From assembly GCA_027946555.1 (NCBI GenBank), contig JAPEVC010000179.1:1-64000 (forward strand): a DNA stretch of 64,000 nt. Reading direction: 5' to 3'. The translations under genes were made by a program, and so were the position numbers. This stretch comes from Gnomoniopsis sp. IMI 355080 (taxonomy: Eukaryota > Ascomycota > Sordariomycetes > Diaporthales > Gnomoniaceae). Position 1 is the stretch's first letter. Each line of letters opens with the position of its first letter. This document shows positions 1 to 11,500 of this stretch, one piece after another. The notes below the pieces were generated by a model that worked only from the letters and a program-made list of their open reading frames with translations, was not told the DNA's origin and ran no database searches.

Positions 1-984
1 ATTTGGACCGAATCCAAGCAAAGCCCTTTCCAAGTCTTCTTCTTCTTTGCGCACACTTGACCAGGCTCCATGGCCCCACAGGTTCGTGTGGTTCAGCGTG
101 ATGGCCGGAATAGGAAGCCTATAAGTAGTTTTACTGGATTCTAGGTTAGCAGATATACAAGTAGCACGCACGCTGCAGGAGACATTTCGATGTGAACTGG
201 CCAAACCGGTGTGAGTCGGCGATTGTTCCATATTGGTGTCTAGCTTGAACCAGTCTCCCCAAGACACGATTTGCCAGCCCAGCTTCGAGACGATTTCGTC
301 AAACACGAGACTCTTCCACGCTGAATCATCGCAAGATTGCACAACCCCCCCCCCCGGGAAACACCTTCCGGTCCGCCGTTCCAGAACACGAACTAGCATT
401 GACATCACCACAACAAAGCCACTACAGATTGACCAAGCCATTCAGCGGTACACAAAACAGAAGATACAAAAGGCAGCCTTTTCTAATTCTCAAAATGGTA
501 TCAATTCAGCTACTTGACGCCTATATCATATCAAACCACATCGTCACACCGGGGGTATAAAATGCACACTCGAGCTTGATTGAGGGCAAATGGAAAAGCA
601 GAATAAAAATGATGGGCTGCTCAACCGGGCCAAATCCATGAGCGCCGCTAAAGCAAATTTTCGTGTCTGGATCCTGTTCAACCACCAAGGAGCCTCTCTC
701 TGATGGTATATATGTGCCCGCGAAGCGCTCAAGCTCCAAAATCAAGTGCCATAGAGTCATTTTGAATGGCTATGCACGCCGCACGCTCCAAATAACGCCG
801 TGCTAGAAAGCCTATAATGGCCAACGAACACACTGAGTAATAGAAAAGGGAATTGGATCCTTGCTATAGAGACGGGTTTGCTTGGACAAGGTTTGGTTAA
901 GTCGGCAGGTCATGCCAACATGTGTTTGTCGGATCGTGCAAGACAAGGCTTTCGATCAATCGAGGGATTTGTTAGCAATCCTTC
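1..984. other. Intergenic, no convincing gene
   Basis: This is the region downstream of the KAR9-like gene. The short ORFs on both strands have no recognisable domains, no signal peptide and biased low-complexity composition. A C11 homopolymer lies at 345-355. Nothing else stands out. Confidence 0.6.
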
Positions 985-3900
985 TTACCCCACCCAGCGA
1001 GGTTTTTCCGTTGGCTTGTCCTTCGAAGAGACGCTGTTCCCCCGCTTCATACCAAGTCTTGACGTGGAACCAGGCATGGGGCTGGCCCGGCCATTCCCAG
1101 TCTGGCTGCGCTCTCTCATGAATTTCGGCACGGGCAGCATACTGCTCCGCCGATTGGTGGTTGCCAAGGAGCTTGCTGGCCGCGGCGCCATCCCAAGTTC
1201 ATTTCCGTTGGACGGTAGCAGTGCGTTTCGCCCTCGGGATAGCGGAGGGCCTTGTAGTAGATTGAGCTTGCTCACCGGCCTTGGTGGAGTCTGAGGACTG
1301 GGCGATGGTGACGCGGCGCGAAGTGGACTGCGCGTTGGCAACCTCGAGCCAATTGGAGCCGCAAGGGATGAGTGCGAGCGGACAGGTGTAGCTGTGGCCT
1401 TGTTCTTGGCGAATGGGCTCGGTGTAGTGAGGGTCAGCGGTTTGAAGTTGTGGCCCGTGTCAATGTTAGAGGTGTTGGTTGAGCTGTTCCACCTCGGACG
1501 ATGCGCCATAGTTGTCGAGGGCCTTGGTATGTTTCCACCAAGCCGGCTTGTAGGAGTTGCAGAGCCCTCCCGGCTCGGTGTCGAATGACCGCCGAAGGTG
1601 GACAACCTTGATACGGGCTTGCGAGGAATGCTTGGGGTAGTCGCCGATACCGATCGCCGTCCCATCGGTGGCATGTGGTTGCTTACGCCACTGGAAGAGC
1701 GACGAGCGCGAGTGGTCGATCCAGATTTGGAGCCTGGGGTTCTTGTCTCAATCCCCAAACCAGACATGATGACTGACGAGGGCGGCGAGCTTTGAGGAGT
1801 TTCTAAACCACTGGCCACGGTAGATGCCATTTCGTTGGACAGCATGCTGGAAATGGAATCTCGCAGGTGTGTCCCCTTCTTGTCGGCTTGGACTTCGTCG
1901 AGGATCATGTCCATCTCCTTGATTTGTCTCTTCAAATCTGCCCACTTTGCTTGCAAGTCTGTGGATAGCCTCAGAATCTCGCCGTTGACCGTGAGGCGCT
2001 CCTTCACGCCTCTTTCGATAATCAGCAAGACACGATCAATAGCCGGACCGTAATGCGTCTTCTTGGCGTCATAGCTCTCGATCTTCTTCAAGAAAGCAGG
2101 CAGGTTTGTCAAATGCATGCCGGCGTCAACGGCTTCCCTGAGTCTCTCCACGCTGCGGTCCACGGACTCGGTCATCTTTTGCGCCTGTCGGGCTGCTCCC
2201 CGGAAAACGAGCACCCAACGATCCTCGCCTAGTTCCTTACGAAGGCCCTCTGCATCCTTCTCTAGCTTTTTGTAGGTCGACTCGAGGCCCTCCCGTCGCA
2301 TTTCCAACTCGTCACAAGCAGTTGGGAACGAGCTTTGGGAACGAGCTTCAAAGGTTGAAAGCCGCATGGGCAAAAAGTCCAAGGACGCCCTGAGCGGCTG
2401 CATCCTGGCAAACAACGCCAAGAGACTGGAGTCGTCCGCAGAAATGGCGGGTGCACCGGGCGATGGAGAACCAGGGCTCACGGGAAGACCAGGCACACTG
2501 AAGCGGCCATTTGCTTGCGCTCGGGTGACTGTTGGGGGCGTCTCCTCGACGATCGTCTGTAAGTCGCCGATATCGACCGCGTCACCACTGGCGATCGCTA
2601 TGGCGGATTTGTGCCGCCTCTCTTCCATCTCGAAAACCAAGCGGCTGAGCTCCTCCAACTCGCTCTGGATCTCTGCGAGCACCACATTCCAGAGCTCTTC
2701 CCACTCCATGGCAATCTCTACCTGACCACGCACGCTTCGAAGTGTCATCCGAATATTGGTCCATTCCTCCATGATCGCCTCCATCTGGGTGACGGCCTTG
2801 GTCAAGTCGTCGGTCGAGACGTTGGCAATGTCGCCACGCTCCTGAAGCTCCTCAATAGCGGTCACGTAAACATTGATCAGCCCCTCGAATCTCGACGTCG
2901 CACTTTCTACCTCTTCAAGACCTTCACGTCCACCAGCTGCGGACCATTCGACGTCGTCATCACTATCGAGTCCTGCAATGACCTCAGACGCCTTGGATAT
3001 CCAGCTTCGAATCTGGTCAGCGGCCCCAATCAACGCCTTCACAGCAGCTTGAGCAGAGGGAATCGCGGCTACCTTAGCCGCCAGTGACTCGGCATCCGGG
3101 AGCTGTAGTGAGGTGAGTTGTGCCAGCTGATTTGCGAACGAGGCACGAGAGATTGTATAAATGGAGCCCGGTCGCTGCAAGCCAAGTGGGTTGAAGTAAT
3201 CATCTGGATTGAAGGATTGGTTCGATAGCGGCGGTGTGTCTTTGGCTGGCACTGGTGGTGGCGGCGGCTCATCGGGCGGTGAAGGAGGTCGCCTCAGATC
3301 GCGCCCCAGATGCTCCCTCCGCGTATCGAGAGTGACCTTTGTACCATTGCCATTCGTGTGATCGGGTAAGCGGTACTTGTTCGTGTCCATGTCGAGGGCC
3401 TCGGAAGCCTCGAATTCTATATGCAGTGGATCGGCGGAATTGTTGTTGTCAGGGCTTTCGAGTATCTGGATGGTTGGGATATCGACGTCTTCGGGAGTGA
3501 CGACGTCCTTGTTTGATTTGGCAGACTTGAGGCTCGTCCTGGATGGGATGCGCACGACGCCCTTCCAGGGACGACCCCGCCGTTGTATGACGAACTTCGC
3601 CGAGCGTTGCTGGTCTGTCCAGAATCCGTCGATTTGGCGAATTTGCTCCTCGGCCAGACGGCCGACTTGCTCGTTTCCTGTGGGTGGCTGGGTAGGCTTC
3701 TTGAGAGAGCCAAGACCAAGTGCTTTTAATCGCGCAGCAAGGCCGGGGGATAATTTTTTTGCGACAAGTTCGGGGGGCACGGCGATGTCGTCGTTGGATT
3801 GTTGTTGTTGTTGTGGTGGTGGTGGTTGTGGGCGTGTCGTGTCGGAGCCGGTGGTGTCGACGTTGTGGCTGTGGTTGTTGTTTTGGATTTGGGTATGACG

Positions 3901-4305
3901 ACTTGTTTGGGCCGAAATTTTGGGGGAGTGGTTGGTGTCACTGCTTGGGGCGGACGCGATGCCAGTGCCGTCATCTATTAGCGGGCCCAGCCAAGCAAGA
4001 TCGCTGTCGTCGTTGGAGGGATTCAGGATGATCGCGCTCTCATTGGCGGGGGCTGGTGCTGGTGCTGCGCCTGTGCCTGTGCCTGGATCCGCGCCTGGTG
4101 CGTGTGCTAAAAGTGCAACGGCCTCCCGAGAGTCTGGTTGCTGTGACGTCTGAGCTGAGATTGTTGCTGATGGCAGTAAAGACGGTGAGACAGCGGCGTC
4201 GATGCAGTTGCTATTGTTGCTGTTGTCATGCTCAGAGGCAGGAATGCCGGCGGTTGGGCCATGGGCGTCGAGAAGGCCAGCCATTCCTGACATTATGCTT
4301 TGCAT
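985..4305 (-). CDS. KAR9: KAR9-like spindle/nuclear positioning protein
   Basis: Single-exon gene of 1106 aa. KAR9 proteins bind EB1/Bim1 and link cytoplasmic microtubules to myosin V, orienting the spindle and moving the nucleus. Seen: an N-terminal low-complexity part (about 1-215) with a Pro run into a Gln run near 160-169; a helical conserved core (about 380-810) containing the family-typical stretch WEELWNVVLAEI followed by ELSRLVFEMEERRH near 530-570; and a Ser/Arg/Pro-rich basic tail (about 810-1106), as expected for microtubule and EB1 binding. The IP-containing sites in the tail (PSIP, GNIP) do not meet a strict [ST]xIP rule. The start is the first Met of the ORF; a second Met six residues later (MSGMAG) is possible. 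It is divergently oriented to the Zn(II)2Cys6 gene, 7.2 kb away. The family call is from memory of the conserved core. Confidence 0.85.
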   Translation of the reverse strand: MQSIMSGMAGLLDAHGPTAGIPASEHDNSNNSNCIDAAVSPSLLPSATISAQTSQQPDSREAVALLAHAPGADPGTGTGAAPAPAPANESAIILNPSNDDSDLAWLGPLIDDGTGIASAPSSDTNHSPKISAQTSRHTQIQNNNHSHNVDTTGSDTTRPQPPPPQQQQQSNDDIAVPPELVAKKLSPGLAARLKALGLGSLKKPTQPPTGNEQVGRLAEEQIRQIDGFWTDQQRSAKFVIQRRGRPWKGVVRIPSRTSLKSAKSNKDVVTPEDVDIPTIQILESPDNNNSADPLHIEFEASEALDMDTNKYRLPDHTNGNGTKVTLDTRREHLGRDLRRPPSPPDEPPPPPVPAKDTPPLSNQSFNPDDYFNPLGLQRPGSIYTISRASFANQLAQLTSLQLPDAESLAAKVAAIPSAQAAVKALIGAADQIRSWISKASEVIAGLDSDDDVEWSAAGGREGLEEVESATSRFEGLINVYVTAIEELQERGDIANVSTDDLTKAVTQMEAIMEEWTNIRMTLRSVRGQVEIAMEWEELWNVVLAEIQSELEELSRLVFEMEERRHKSAIAIASGDAVDIGDLQTIVEETPPTVTRAQANGRFSVPGLPVSPGSPSPGAPAISADDSSLLALFARMQPLRASLDFLPMRLSTFEARSQSSFPTACDELEMRREGLESTYKKLEKDAEGLRKELGEDRWVLVFRGAARQAQKMTESVDRSVERLREAVDAGMHLTNLPAFLKKIESYDAKKTHYGPAIDRVLLIIERGVKERLTVNGEILRLSTDLQAKWADLKRQIKEMDMILDEVQADKKGTHLRDSISSMLSNEMASTVASGLETPQSSPPSSVIMSGLGIETRTPGSKSGSTTRARRSSSGVSNHMPPMGRRSVSATTPSIPRKPVSRLSTFGGHSTPSREGSATPTSRLGGNIPRPSTTMAHRPRWNSSTNTSNIDTGHNFKPLTLTTPSPFAKNKATATPVRSHSSLAAPIGSRLPTRSPLRAASPSPSPQTPPRPVSKLNLLQGPPLSRGRNALLPSNGNELGMAPRPASSLATTNRRSSMLPVPKFMRERSQTGNGRASPMPGSTSRLGMKRGNSVSSKDKPTEKPRWVG

Positions 4306-4912
4306 GTGCTAGCTAGCGCGGCCGGAGACGGTAATGTCGAGTGTCTCGACAAGCAGAATCCCAGCGCGCAAGTTCGGTCGGAACTATGCAGTGTTGTTGT
4401 AGGGCTTTGCAGTGCCAGGGGTAAGTCGCCGGAACCCTGGAGGAACAAGAGAAGTTGAAGAATCGAAAGGGCTGGTGGCTGGTAATGATGGCAAGCAATG
4501 GCTACAAGCCAAACATGCTGACTGAGAGTAATGTCTCGACCTTGTTGTTGTTGTCCTCGTGTCCTTGTCCTCGTCGTCTTGCTTGTCGTCTTTGCTCGTG
4601 CTATGCCGGTAAACTATGTGCTGTAGCTCTGTGGGCTGCCGTGTATACAGGTTGTGGTACACGCACAAGCACAAGCATAAGCACAGGCACAGGCACATGC
4701 AAATCAATGCAAAAGGTGTCTGTCACTGGCGGACTGGAGGGAGGATCCGTGGGGGCAGGTTCTTGGAGACTCGGGGCGATGCGATGCGATTTGACGTGCA
4801 GCAGCTCAGAAGTAGCACATCTGCAGGTCTGGAGCTACCGAAAGTTTAAGTGCCCCTGCTGGCACGTTGATCCGAAGACTTGCTTTGGTTGGAGCGACGT
4901 GTTCAATGCGGT

Positions 4913-4955
4913 TTGTTGTTGTTGTAGTTGTTGTTGTTGTTGTTGTTGTTGTTGT
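4913..4955. repeat. (TTG)n / (CAA)n microsatellite
   Basis: About fourteen TTG units, with one TAG interruption near 4925-4927. It lies about 600 bp upstream of the KAR9-like start. On that gene's strand it reads as CAA repeats, the same triplet that encodes the Gln run inside the gene. Confidence 0.9.
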
Positions 4956-6897
4956 AACGAATCGATTCAGAGGTCGAAAAGGCTGTGCCCGTGCATCGAA
5001 GGGGAGATACAGCGTAGTCCAGAAGTTAAATGAGCGTAGGCTCTCTTTTGCCGCTGCGTGGTATTTCGCAACTTCCGAATTGGCGGCTTCCGAGATGAAA
5101 TAATCGGCAGCCACGCCTAGAAAGGAATTGATACGATGGTTCGCTTTTGCTCACTTTGCACTTCCTTTGCAAGTGCACTGAATATGCACCAAAGGATAAG
5201 AACACTCAATAAGGCTGGGTTGTACACGTTGGAAATCTACCTCGCTCGAGTCAATCCAAGCCAGTTACAGTGGCGCCCAAGTGCTGCAAGAGCGCCAAAA
5301 ATAAGGGGACGATAGAAGACATGAAACTGGCCGTCGAGTTTCGGGTTGATTTCGATGGAACCTTTCCCAAAAATGGACCCGAGAGCCTTCATTCCCTTCC
5401 GATTGTGCCTGGTGGTCAAAGACTGTAACCTTTTCACCTCCTCTGCTTCAAAACTATCCAAAAATGCTTTCCTGATGATCCTGCTGAATCCTGATCAGTG
5501 AAAATGTAATGTGTTCCGAGCACTAGCTTTTGGTCCGAGCCCAATTCTCGATGCTACACCCAGCCTCATACACAGCAGACACAATTCACACAAGACTTTC
5601 TAAAATGAATCGCTGACGTCGGCACGGCGATTGGGCCCCATCGCGAATTGGGTTAATTATAGAAACATTGGTGCCCTCTTACTGGCTGTCATCCACGACC
5701 AAGGGTCCAGTCGCCACGAGATATCCACATCCAATTCCCATATCCACAAGAACAATCACTTCAAATCACGATCCAGCGGGGACAGAGAGGATACCATCCT
5801 TGATCACCGCGCGCTAGGACAGCCTGACGGCCTCAGCCTCGCTAACGATCACAAGGTTGCCTCCCCACCCAGCCCATTTCGGCTCGCGTTTCCCACAGCC
5901 AGACATCAGACGCTCTGACTTGCACCACCGATAGAGAAGCAACTACTTGTATGAATCTGTTAAAAGTAGGTGCGTTCTCAGGACCTGCACGAACAAAATT
6001 GGATGGAACTCTTTACCTGCAGGCCTGTTGACTGTTTGGTTGACTTGTGCAGCGCTGCATCTGATTCTACCTAGCTACTGGTGCAGTCAGGCGACCCATA
6101 TATCCAGCAATTTCGCTCATTTTCTTCTTGGTGCCCATCCGAGGTTCGCCAATTTCGCCCTCCAGGGCTCCGTCGTCTGCTCGTGTTCTTTACCACTCAC
6201 CACTTGAATACGATATCCCAGTGTCGCCTTCGGTGTCCCATCTGATTTTGGTGCGACACCCAGAAATCAAAGAATTTGAGCCTGGCTCAGGGCACATGGA
6301 CATGGTAGTTTCTGGGCCATAGCGGTCCAGTGGGATGCCGTCGGATGGCAAGCGCATCTTTGTGGCGGAGGTCTATTCGTCTGTGCAATAGCATCAGGCC
6401 TACTTTCAATTCAGCCTGTTCGCTCATTTCCGAATTTGCTCTCTGTGATGGCTCGACGAAGCGCTTTCTGCAAATTCCTCCGGACCCAAGATTAGCGGTA
6501 TGCCCAAAACATGAAGGTTGACAAGGGAAGTGCTGGATGACATTTTCTCCGTCAGGAGGCTTTCGGAGGACCTTCCAGTCAAAATCTTCGAAACTGAAAG
6601 AACATCCGAATCGGCTAAGTGGTTGATCTCCTCATTATCTGTTTGTCACTGGCCAGCTCGTTCTTTCAAACATTGCTGCAACACTAGAAGGCAGACGACC
6701 CGATTGCCCACTGCCACAGGAGAACGCACTCTGAGCTACTTGGCAGTGCCATCGTAACAGGCCCAACAAGTACCTTTGTTTGTCCTTCCAAAGCTTCGAA
6801 CCTTTAGGGAGTGGTTTTAAAGCTAGAGACGCAGACGAGGAAATTTTGAGTACTGGAAGCACGCCAGATGTGGTCCTCGTTAACCCTGTGTTCGACT

Positions 6898-6981
6898 AGT
6901 ACTTGAAAAGCAGTACTTGAAAAGCAGTACTTGAAAAGCAGTACTTGAAAAGCAGTACTTGAAAAGCAGTACTTGAAAAGC
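6898..6981. repeat. Six perfect tandem copies of a 14-bp unit
   Basis: The unit AGTACTTGAAAAGC is repeated six times without a mismatch (84 bp). The period is not a multiple of three, so it is not a coding repeat; the short ORFs crossing it only cycle through its frames. A related partial copy (GAGTACTGGAAGC) lies about 50 bp before the array. The flanks carry no recognisable gene. Confidence 0.95.
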
Positions 6982-9900
6982 GGTATAGATGCAGGATGGG
7001 CTTCCGAACGTAACGCAAAGCAAGTCAACCGTCCTCGCATCAACACCACCTTGGACCATCTTTGCTTCAGCGCAAGCCAGAGCAAAGCAAGCTCTTGGAC
7101 TGTCTTGGTGCCTATAGGAGACACACCAAGGCACGCGGTGTGATCCTTGCTGCGAGTGTCTCTGGGCCCTGCTTGAGGCATTGCGGCTGCTCAGAATTAT
7201 GATGCTGAAAGCGATATTGCACAAACGAAGACGACGTCCTCTCCTCTACCGGCTGTCACGGATTGGCGGACGTACCTCCTGCTTTATTCATATACTAAAA
7301 CAGTAGTCTTACCGCAAATCAGCATCCGCTTGACGCCATGGCAGACGCGACCAGGCTGCACAATTCCAAGACCATCATCTCTATCGACCAGCTTTCCCTG
7401 CTGCCTTGGTTCCTCTGTACCTCTTTCCAGCCGTGGAATGGATGGAATCCAAATATGCCAGCTGTTCAGCGACAGTCTCAGGACATCACCCCCACAAAAG
7501 GCCTATCTCACGGGTCAAATGACGAATTAAATAAGCCACATGGTTGCAGTATTGGCATTGGCATATGTGGCAGCCAAATGCACTGACCCGAGAAGCACGC
7601 CTGGTATATGCAAGACCCTATTCCGTGGCCGTCTCAAGGGTCATCTGCAGTCGCCACCCTGGCGTGCTGTACGGGTATACCTGGTACGTGGCGTGTCGAT
7701 GTGCACGCCTCTGACTTTCAGCTTGGAAGGGCTGATCGGCCCTGAATTCCGAATCTCCTCGGGAGGATTTAAGATTGTGGAGAATTCAAAACAACACTTG
7801 GTTCTTAACCGGGGTCAGGGACTTTTGTCTTTCACCTCGCCTGCTCACTCTCCATACTCAGATGATATGTAGAAGAAAGCGTGATTAGTTGATCAACCTT
7901 CTATGACTATATTCATCGAAAGATTCCGGGGACCGTGAACGATCAGCAGGATACAGAGCCTGGCGGCCTGGATGCTACAGATCGACCAAAACGTCTACAA
8001 GCAAGGGAACGGATGGCAAGTTCACCTTGGCCTCATCACCTATGATGTTACTACGAGTCCCACTGATTCGAGAAGCCCGCAAGACAACAAGGTGATGGAT
8101 GGCTCTTAGTGGAGAATATTACTCCTGCACGGCCAGCTGAGGATCTTCAGATTGGGTACCCCAGATTGGATCTTTGGCCCGGCTCGCATAGCCAAGGGTG
8201 CAGGCCCCATACATAGTCTCTGTCGGGAGTCTTGTCGAAGCAAGGCGTCGTGAGGGGGACGTGGGCATGCGCATCAGTCATGTTTGATTGTGTCCTGAAG
8301 CCAAGAAGGATCGACTGAAGGATCAGGACGATCCTGAGGAGCTGCCCGCCTGCCCATCAGGCTCGTCTGGCTCTATAGGTGGTCATCCGGTGCCTGAGTG
8401 CATGCAGCTGATCGGACGTGCAGCTTGAACCCTCAAACAGCAGGGCTGACGGCTATAGCCGAGCCAAGCTTTGGTTCTCTTTCTTTTTGCTTTTGTCGGT
8501 CAGGCATACCGAGTGACCTTTTGACTGACAGGCTGCTTCTCGCTCGGAGCTTTCCACATCGGAACTCTGGATTGAGCAAGCCCTGCGATAAGCAGATTAG
8601 ACAAAGCAAACGTCAGCAGAGACTCGACATGTCTCGAGAGTGGATACTTTGGCAGGGGCAACAATCAACTTTGCATTTCGGCGTCTTGGGGGGAGGGGGA
8701 CATATTTCCTCGTGACTGATCGCGTTCGGATCCGATATGTCGCGCTCGGACCGGAGTGCAGTAGCCTTCTCAAGGGAATGGAGCTGAGTTTCTTCTAGCT
8801 ATCTTTGAATGTGGCCTCGGTCGCGCCACACGGTCAAGGACGGATCTTGCCACGAAGCAGCGACATGGTCCGATTACTGACCCATTTCCCTGTCCCTGTG
8901 AACATATTGTGCTTGTGTTTTATGTCTTTGACATTATACGGTGTACATACTTTCGTTGAAAAAGGAAGACGGCTGCATAGTTGACCTGATGCAGTGACTG
9001 CCGCCGACTGTTGCATTGAACCACCAACCTCGCGGTAATCGCGGACCCAAGGAGGGCCCAAGGACTGACTCTGAAGTCCGCGTAGAGTGGTGATGACACT
9101 GAGGAGCCTGATAACCTCGTGATGGCCGTGATCCGGCGGCCAGAGCATACCAGAAGTACATCGGAGTATATTGGGCCAGTGGAAGTAATTCGGCTGACAG
9201 ATAGAAACAAGATTATGCTGCAGAACATCTTCCAGGACAACTTGTCCCGCCTACTGTATTGCGTACAGTAGTGGCTCCACTTGATAGGTGGCAAGGATCC
9301 TTGCGTGTACCAGTGGCTCTCATAAACGTACGCACTCACCGGTCTGGGGCACAATACGAAAGTACGCATCTTATTATTGTGCAATTCATAGCCACTTGTG
9401 ATTGATTGGAACGAGGAATCGGAAATGGGCTTCACAAAATAAAAGCGGAACTCGTCCGCAGACCGGCAGTCTGCTTTTATTGCCGAAGCTCAAGGGCCGA
9501 TCCCGATCTCACTTGGCCATGCATAGTAACTCTTTCAGCAGCAGAGGAGCTCAGGGGGGGAAAAAGACGCAGGCAAGCACAGGTATGATTTGGTTCAATC
9601 CGAGACAACCAGCCAGACAAAAGGAAGGTGGACAATTTCACCGTATTTCATGGTGAGCGAGTCATCTCCACTCTGCGTGTGTAAACAATATAGGCGAGAG
9701 CCAACACAGAATTTGGGGCCTTCGAAGGAGCGCTCTTGATCCGCATGCGGCCGAATGTTTCAGCCTTCCGAGTATGATGTCCTCGTTCTGCTTTGTTCGC
9801 CGAAGGATTCGATGCCCCCCTCGCCTTAACGAAAAGTAGATGGCTTACTCACAGACCCTACCTGCATTGGAGCCCAACTGGCCAACTCAAGCCCTGCAGC

Positions 9901-10280
9901 CAAGGGCGGAGGGATAGCGCAAGGTGTCTACGCCTTGAGGCTCCCCCGTCTCCACCTTCATTCATCGTACCCTATGACCCTTAGAAGTTAGGATTGCCGG
10001 AGAAAGTTACACTGGAAGAAGATTAGTCATTGCCAATCCGACTCAGGCCTCGCAAACTTACCTGTAAGGCCATACGCACCTGTCGTCCGTTGACATGAGT
10101 CCACTGCGGGGGCGGAGATTTACGACGCTTGAAGATTAGTACCGAGGAAAAGCAACGATAGTAAAAAAAAAGAAACAGTCTCATTAGACAGTTGCATTCG
10201 CCGCCAAGCCCCACCGTGGAAGTTCTGAAAAGAAGCAGGGTGTCTCAGGTCAGACAAAAATCGGCTGGTCGAAGAGAGCA

Positions 10281-10300
10281 AGAGAGAGAGAGAGAGAGAG
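10281..10300. repeat. (AG)10 microsatellite
   Basis: Ten uninterrupted AG units in the long region upstream of the Zn(II)2Cys6 gene, extended on both sides by imperfect purine sequence. Confidence 0.9.
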
Positions 10301-11500
10301 TGAGAGCGCTGCGCCTCAAGGAACATTTGTCTTGATATCCTGAATTCCTTGACGCCCGCCACTCTTCCCTTTTCACGGCAAGACAAAGACTGCATCGCTC
10401 GGCCCCAGTCACGCAACGTTCGACTCGGGCCGGTTGCTGGATGACCAGAGAACACTGCCCCACACAACCCGACGCCACCTTCATCCGTCACTGACGATGT
10501 TGTTGTGATGCTCCACTCTGTCAATCTCCTGCATGCCTTTGCTGCAGCCCGAGCCCAGGAGCCAGGCTTTGACTTATAGACAATCTAGACCATCGATGGA
10601 TAGGTAGTCAGTGACCCTCAATCTAGCCTCACAGAGACCTTCTTGGCCAGATGCAGACAAGCTTGTTGTCCTGGCCGCCACATGTGAGCAAAACAGACTC
10701 GACAACGCAACACATATTCCTGTGGCTGGTCACGCAGTGCCCTCGCAACAATCAATAAAGCTGGACAGCGTTCGTTGCGACACTGTTCACATCTGTTGTG
10801 GCCCAACCCAACAACAATACATACCAGTCTGCCTGACGCACGTCCAGCGACACGCCCTGAGGTGGCATTGCCGGGACCCTCAACCACTACCGCCGCGCAG
10901 ACCACTGGGGCGAATAGGCTCAATCCCAGCCCCAACCTCACTGAATAACCGCATCGGTGTTCTGCAATATACTGCAGCAGTACGAGTAATCTGCTGCCAG
11001 TCAGATCGCTGGGGCCCCATACCCTAACGTCGATTGGTCAGCCGGTCCTCGCTACCCTTCTTTGTCTCCTCGACTTGGGGCTATTCCTGTTGCAGACAGT
11101 CTATTCGAGTGCAGTCGTGCTCTGTGAACTCATACCCTCTTCTTGTCTGCAGGAGCTTCACTTCTCCCTTCCGTGTCCGTCCTAAGCCCGGAACAGAGAC
11201 GTCCAAAAGGAAGACATAAGGCCCTTCGACATTCATACTCTTCAATCTCTTTCACGACAACAACGTTTATCCTGGCATATTGGGGTTAGCCTTGCTTTCG
11301 AGTTTATCAAAACAAGAAGTACCCTTCAAAGAGAACGCCTCAAGGGCAATCTCCATCGAGGCCAGCCTGAGTCGCTAATCTCAGTCCTCCGGAGGCGATT
11401 CATTCCTCGGTGCATACACTCAAGCCCGAACATTCTTCAGACAGATTCTCGAAGGGTTTAACAGCTTCTCTGAGCGCCACCGATTTCCAGGGACGTGCTC

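Larger units (their letters stand above)
4306..11500. other. 7.2-kb gene-poor divergent intergenic region
   Basis: No ORF here shows domain features or a phase-consistent exon chain. The region holds a hexamer-like GCACAAGCACAAGCATAAGC tract (about 4660-4695), a TTG microsatellite, a six-copy 14-bp tandem repeat and an AG dinucleotide tract. The last 300 bases before 11501 are CT- and CAA-rich, like a fungal 5' leader, and probably include the promoter and UTR of the Zn(II)2Cys6 gene. Non-coding RNA cannot be excluded. Confidence 0.5.

Noticed and set aside
985..1900. Possible EB1-binding SxIP motif in KAR9 tail
   Set aside because: The IP sites read PSIP and GNIP, which lack Ser/Thr in the first position.
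2611..3087. Plus-strand ORFs inside the KAR9-like gene
   Set aside because: Antisense shadows of a well-supported 1106-aa coding frame.
4660..4695. CACAAG/CACAGG repeats as telomere-like or CRISPR-like array
   Set aside because: Short, imperfect, no spacer structure and not a telomeric unit; a simple sequence repeat.
8920..9435. 171-codon minus-strand ORF
   Set aside because: No domain, signal or good start context; codon and residue composition look random, and smaller overlapping ORFs occupy other frames.
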